Below, one piece after another: positions 60,212-64,000 of a DNA stretch of 64,000 nucleotides. The position numbers and the translations under genes were made by a program. A model generated the notes under the pieces. The model had not been told where the DNA came from and ran no database searches. It saw only the letters and a list, made by a program, of their open reading frames with translations. Each line of letters starts with the position of its first letter. Position 1 is the first letter of the stretch. The DNA lies in NCBI RefSeq assembly GCF_043641665.1, contig NC_092180.1, positions 13,633,891 to 13,697,890 of the forward strand, in the 5' to 3' direction. Source of the DNA: Enoplosus armatus. Lineage: Eukaryota; Chordata; Actinopteri; Centrarchiformes; Enoplosidae.

Positions 60212-60780
60212 TAATTCAATTCAATTCAATTTTATTTATATAGCGCCAAATCACAACAAAAGTCATCTCATGACACTTAACAAATAGAGCAGGTCTAGAC
60301 CGACTCTTTATAATGTTATTACAGAGACCCAACAGTTCCCACCATGAGCAAGCACTTTGGCGTCAGTGGCAAGGAAAAACTTCCTTTTAAGAGGCAGAAA
60401 CCTCGAGCAGAACCAGACTCTAAGTGGGCGGTCATCTGCTTTGACCGGTTGGGTTGGAGAGAGAGAGAGAGAGAGAAAGAAAGACATAGAGAGGGAGGGA
60501 GAAAGAGAGAGGGGGAGAGACAGGTAGACAGACAGAAAGAGACAGAGAGAGAGAGATAGACATAGAGACACAGACAGACAGACAGACAGGCAGAGATGTA
60601 TGGCAGCACTAGCAGTAGCCATAGCAGCTATAATTATAATAATAATGGAAATATGACTGATAATCGTAGTTACAGCTGTAATGATAGCTGAGATTAATAA
60701 TACCAATAACAGCTTTAATAGTAACAGAACTACGACTAAACATAATAACTGTAGTGATGAGAGTCCAGCAGCCACTGCAG
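60212..60780. mobile_element. Large dispersed fish repeat, AATTCAATTC head
   Basis: The head reads AATTCAATTCAATTCAATTT, then TTTATATAGCGCCAAATCAC and CAACAAAAGTCATCTCATGA. It continues through CAGTGGCAAGGAAAAACTTC, CAGAAACCTCGAGCAGAACC and TGGGCGGTCATCTGCTTTGA, then a GA/CAGA-rich microsatellite (60455-60597), and finally an ATAATAAT/AGCAGTAGC-rich tail ending CCAGCAGCCACTGCAG. This order is one of the most widespread teleost repeats; it is generally taken as retroelement-derived. The 155-codon minus-strand frame over it is a by-product of the microsatellite and tail. Confidence 0.75.
60455..60600. repeat. GA/CAGA-rich microsatellite inside the repeat
   Basis: GAGAGAGAGA, GAGGGAGGGAGAAAGAGAGA and CAGACAGACAGACAGGCAGA units in succession, a variable-length part of the surrounding dispersed repeat. 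Confidence 0.9.
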
Positions 60781-60859
60781 TTGGATTAGAGAGTCCATAT
60801 TGATCACTAGCATGTGCACATAGAGTATATGTGGGGAAGTGACATCATCTTGAGCACAA

Positions 60860-62470
60860 ACACATTTAACTGCCCCATTTCCAATGGCCCATATGATGTA
60901 TTTGGCTCCAGTGTGGTTAAAACCAGGCCAGTTGTGGACATTCGGCTCTGCCTGCCTCTTTTTCTTGTTCCAGCTTAGCGGGCAATAAGGAATGCTGCCT
61001 GCCGCCCTCCATTTCCCATTAGCTGTTTTATTTCACGGGAAATTTGCTTCCTGCTTGCTGTAATTGGTATCTAGGCACCTCCTGATGTGGGCATTAGGAT
61101 TTTTAATACAATCTTTTACGCAGGTGAGAATGCGCATATATTACCCTTTCAGTAGCACATTATTTGATTGTCATTCACAATTATTTACCCATACACTGTG
61201 TGAAACAAAGTTAAAGATTGTGGCTAATGTTATTAGCTAAATACACGTGGGTATAGCTTTGTGTCCACACGCTTACTGCGCAATGCTGATAATCACATCA
61301 TCTGAAGGCTTAAGAACTTTGGTGTCATTATTTTTCCGGTAACGGCTCTGAAATGGAACCAAATCCACAAAAGCAGGATGGTTTGCATTGTTTCACCAAA
61401 AGACACTGCTGTTTAAATATCCGCATGAGCAGACCTGTAATGAAAGGCGGCACATTAAGTCAGGAAAACCAATAGAGAATGATTTTTATCCTCGTCTCTT
61501 GTCCCTAAAGACGCAGTCCGTGTGGTGAAACTGGCCTGAATTCACGACAGAATTAGCAACAACGACAGGACCACACACGGCATGTTCTTTAACAATATTT
61601 GTCCATGTAGCAAGAAAAAAAAAGAGTTAATCTTACCTCCTGGTAATTAACTCCGCCTCTGCCCTTTTAATTCATAGCATTTCTAAGGGTTTGGTTACTG
61701 CAAATTGATAGTCAATTGTGTGTTTTGAATTCAAGACACATGCGGTATTGAATGGCGAAATTGCAGTCTTTCTCCAGCAAAGGCCAGAACTGGGTGCCAT
61801 AATGATATTCATTTTCAAACAGGAGAACATTCTAATGGGCAATTAAGATGATCAAGCCTGCCAAGATACACGTGAAGAACGGAGTGCTGGTGCCAGTGAT
61901 TACGTGTCCTCCGCCCCTGCTTCCTTCCTGCACTGGCCCGGGCTTTGTCTTATGTGTGTGCATAAGTAGCAGGGAGGGAAAGAGGGAAAAAGGCTCCAAA
62001 AGCACAATGTAATTGAACTTTCCACATTATTTCTCACTAATATGTGCTGCCACTTGGTCTCATTAGTGGAATGATGTGCTCTGCCATTCTGGAATGAACT
62101 CTTTGCCCGAGTAATTAAGGCTCCTAAAGTTTCTAGTCCTTTGTTTAAAGAATTCGTCCTTGTGCTCTCCATGCCCCATCAGCTGCCTAATTAGCAGGAC
62201 CTTTGTGTGATTAAAAATTCTCACAGAGATTCCGTTGGATATTTTCCTCTGTTAATGAGTGTTTGTGGACAGCTGGGAACGGGCGCAGTCTCCCTCATCG
62301 TAAGACCTCCTGTGCATTGGGCAGACCTCTGTCAGGGCCCGAGAGTGAGAGCTGTCATTTCCGTAATGGGGATGGAAATTGGTCAAAACCTACCAAGGAT
62401 CCCGCAGGAATGGAAATGCCTTGAAATATAAATGAGGATGAATATTCATATTTCTTCCCACTTCAATGAA
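60860..62470. other. Extended candidate conserved non-coding region
   Basis: About 1.6 kb of complex sequence, free of microsatellites, with no frame over 90 codons. Notable sites are the palindromes ATGCGCAT (61130-61137) and ATGAATATTCAT (62438-62449), both of the type bound by POU-domain dimers, and many homeodomain cores (CATTAGCTGTTTTATTTCAC, GGTAATTAACTCCGC, TGCCTAATTAGCAGG). It is the most enhancer-like stretch in the window by texture; conservation was not measured. Confidence 0.45.
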
Positions 62471-63360
62471 AAAAAAAAAAGTGCTGAGTATTAATATACA
62501 TGTCTGTCAGTTAAAGCAGCACCAGGAAGTCGGTGTGCTATGTCGGCCCATTAACGCAGCCCTTGGCTTCATTTGCTATTATCCTCAGGTTCTTTTTCTC
62601 CCTAAAGTTGGGGTCACCCTCTCCACTGAGAATTGCTCATTGGAGGCTTTCCTTTTGTTACAATTCTCCCACTTAGTGAGAGTCGCGGAGAGAGAGAGAG
62701 GGAGAAGGCCCTGAAAGAGCCAGAAAGACATTTAATGAAGCCCACTCGGAAGTAAGGTAAGCAGGGGTCAAATCCAAATGAAACGAACAAGCCTGCTACG
62801 TGTGCAGTTGGAGGACAGCAGAAATCCAGAGGGAGAAAAGGGAGCGACGTTGGGAAGAAAAGGCCTGGAGAAGAAGAAGAAGTAGTCCACATTGGTTTAG
62901 TTGCCTGGGACAGATGCCCTTCAGCCTTGCAGCTGATTCCTCGCTACCACTCTGTCTTCATTTGTCGAAGAAAAAAATGTTAATGCACTTGTTCATACAA
63001 TACCTCATATCTATATTTCAGTAATGAGCTGAGTCTCTTTCACATGGGAAGATCTGTTCAGTGTCCGCTGCTAAAACAAACGCTAGGAGGAGAGACGGCG
63101 CCCTTAAAGCCGGATGTGTGAGTGTCGCTTTGGTGAGGCTGCAGGCAGAGAGAAAATCAAAGTAATGATACAACTTGACTTGCACACGAAGAAACTGTTG
63201 AACCAAGTGATGGAGCAATGAATAGATTTTTTTTAAACATCAGTACAAACACAGACAGGCAAAATGGGCTGATTATATTTCTATTTTAAAGACTTGGAAA
63301 AAAGGACAGCTATGATATGACATCTTTGAGGAATTTACACCTGAAAGGGCATATTTAGCT
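62471..63360. other. Non-coding sequence
   Basis: A 13-base A-run lies at 62468-62480 and GA-rich stretches at 62685-62705 and 62865-62882. The part at 62520-62660 remains island-like. The 92-codon minus frame at 62614 is not protein-like. Confidence 0.45.
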
Positions 63361-64000
63361 TTTAAGATGAAATCCATTCACATTCTGCAAGAACAAAGGA
63401 AACGGAGATTATTATTAACCTCTGTTCTGAATGATTTTCAGGATCATTGTGGGTGTGCTGAAGATAAGTGTCCACAGTGAAGGTTAACGAGATTAGATTG
63501 ATTATCAAATAATAAATCAGCCAGTGATGATTTCCTATTTGCTGGGCTCACAGGGTGTATTTGTTGATGTTTGGACCCAGTCTCCTTGCCTTTTTATCAT
63601 ATACCATTTGCATATTTTGTATCTATAAAAGGCTTTTGATGTATGAACTCTCCTCTCAGCATAAATAGATATTCAGGTGTTTTTTAAGAGTGTTCCTGAA
63701 GACCTCCTCTATCATTCTACAGTTAAAAGTTAGGTCCTATTTGGATTGAGTTAAATCTCCTGGATGCATGGAGCTCTGGGTAATTTGTTTGTTTTTAATT
63801 AAAATCTAATGTAGCCTTCTCAGGGCCTGGCAACTCTGCAGCTCTGCCCAGTGACTGGGGGATATTTAATAAGCTGCAGTGCTGAAAGTTGTTTCATTAG
63901 GTGTGAAAAGGGCTGATAACTCAATAGCCAACAGCCAAACATCCTCTCTGTGTCGGTTTCCTGCCTCTTTAATCTGTTTTTCATTCTGCCTGGCATGCTG
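63361..64000. other. Candidate conserved non-coding island, runs off the window
   Basis: Complex sequence with the octamer-type site ATTTGCAT at 63606-63613, GTTTTTAATTAAAATCTAAT near 63791 and GGGGATATTTAATAAGCTGC near 63857. A lone TATAAAAG at 63624-63631 has no supporting promoter or downstream gene in view. It may continue beyond the window end. Confidence 0.35.

Noticed and set aside
60308..60775. 155-codon minus-strand frame, the longest in the window
   Set aside because: It lies wholly within the large dispersed repeat and its GA/CAGA microsatellite; the translation is runs of Leu, Ser, Cys and Ile with no domain.
63624..63631. TATAAAAG as a core promoter
   Set aside because: No CpG-rich start region, initiator context or downstream gene is visible; isolated TATA-like words are common in AT-rich DNA.

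Overview
The window reads as vertebrate, and most probably teleost (perch-like, percomorph) nuclear DNA. The reasons are long TG/CA microsatellites, an AT-leaning base composition with few CpGs, no dense reading frames on either strand, and many diverged interspersed repeats that I recognise from memory as typical of percomorph fish. Most telling is a family whose arms carry TTAGCTTAGC / GCTAAGCTAA and an AAAGGAATAGTT-type end, present in four copies. No species or chromosome can be named from the sequence alone.

I find no protein-coding gene, no convincing coding exon and no intact RNA gene in the 64 kb. The open frames are short (155 codons at most), mostly fall in low-complexity or repeat DNA, and none resembles a protein family I know, apart from one short dead transposase fragment near 16.2 kb. 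The stretch is best described as a gene desert or the inside of a very large intron.

Layout: 1-9 kb is AT-rich unique sequence with one terminal-inverted-repeat element (1.0-1.6 kb), an unusual perfect hairpin (3.38 kb) and two copies of repeat family A (3.8 and 7.4 kb). 10-20 kb alternates island-like, complex sequence (10.0, 15.0, 19.2, 19.8 kb) with repeats: family B at 11.1, two repeats at 13.4-14.0, the Tc1 remnant at 16.0 and family C at 16.5. 20-25.5 kb is repeat-rich, including nested copies of families B and D. 25-31 kb holds further islands and the first large TG tracts. 31-38 kb has a G-quadruplex-type G-tract cluster, two more family A copies, a roughly 1.2 kb element and a second 64-base TG tract. 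39-64 kb is mostly unique and contains the densest island-like sequence (39.6, 42.1-45.4, 49-51.8, 53.7, 55.8-57.7 and 60.9-62.5 kb), interrupted by a second family C copy (58.1 kb) and a large AATTCAATTC-type repeat (60.2 kb).

The islands have the texture of conserved non-coding regulatory DNA: no frame, mixed composition, clusters of homeodomain, E-box and POU-like sites, and a few short inverted repeats. This is inference. Conservation was not measured, and a comparison with other fish genomes would decide it. Repeat family letters (A-I) are labels for this window only.
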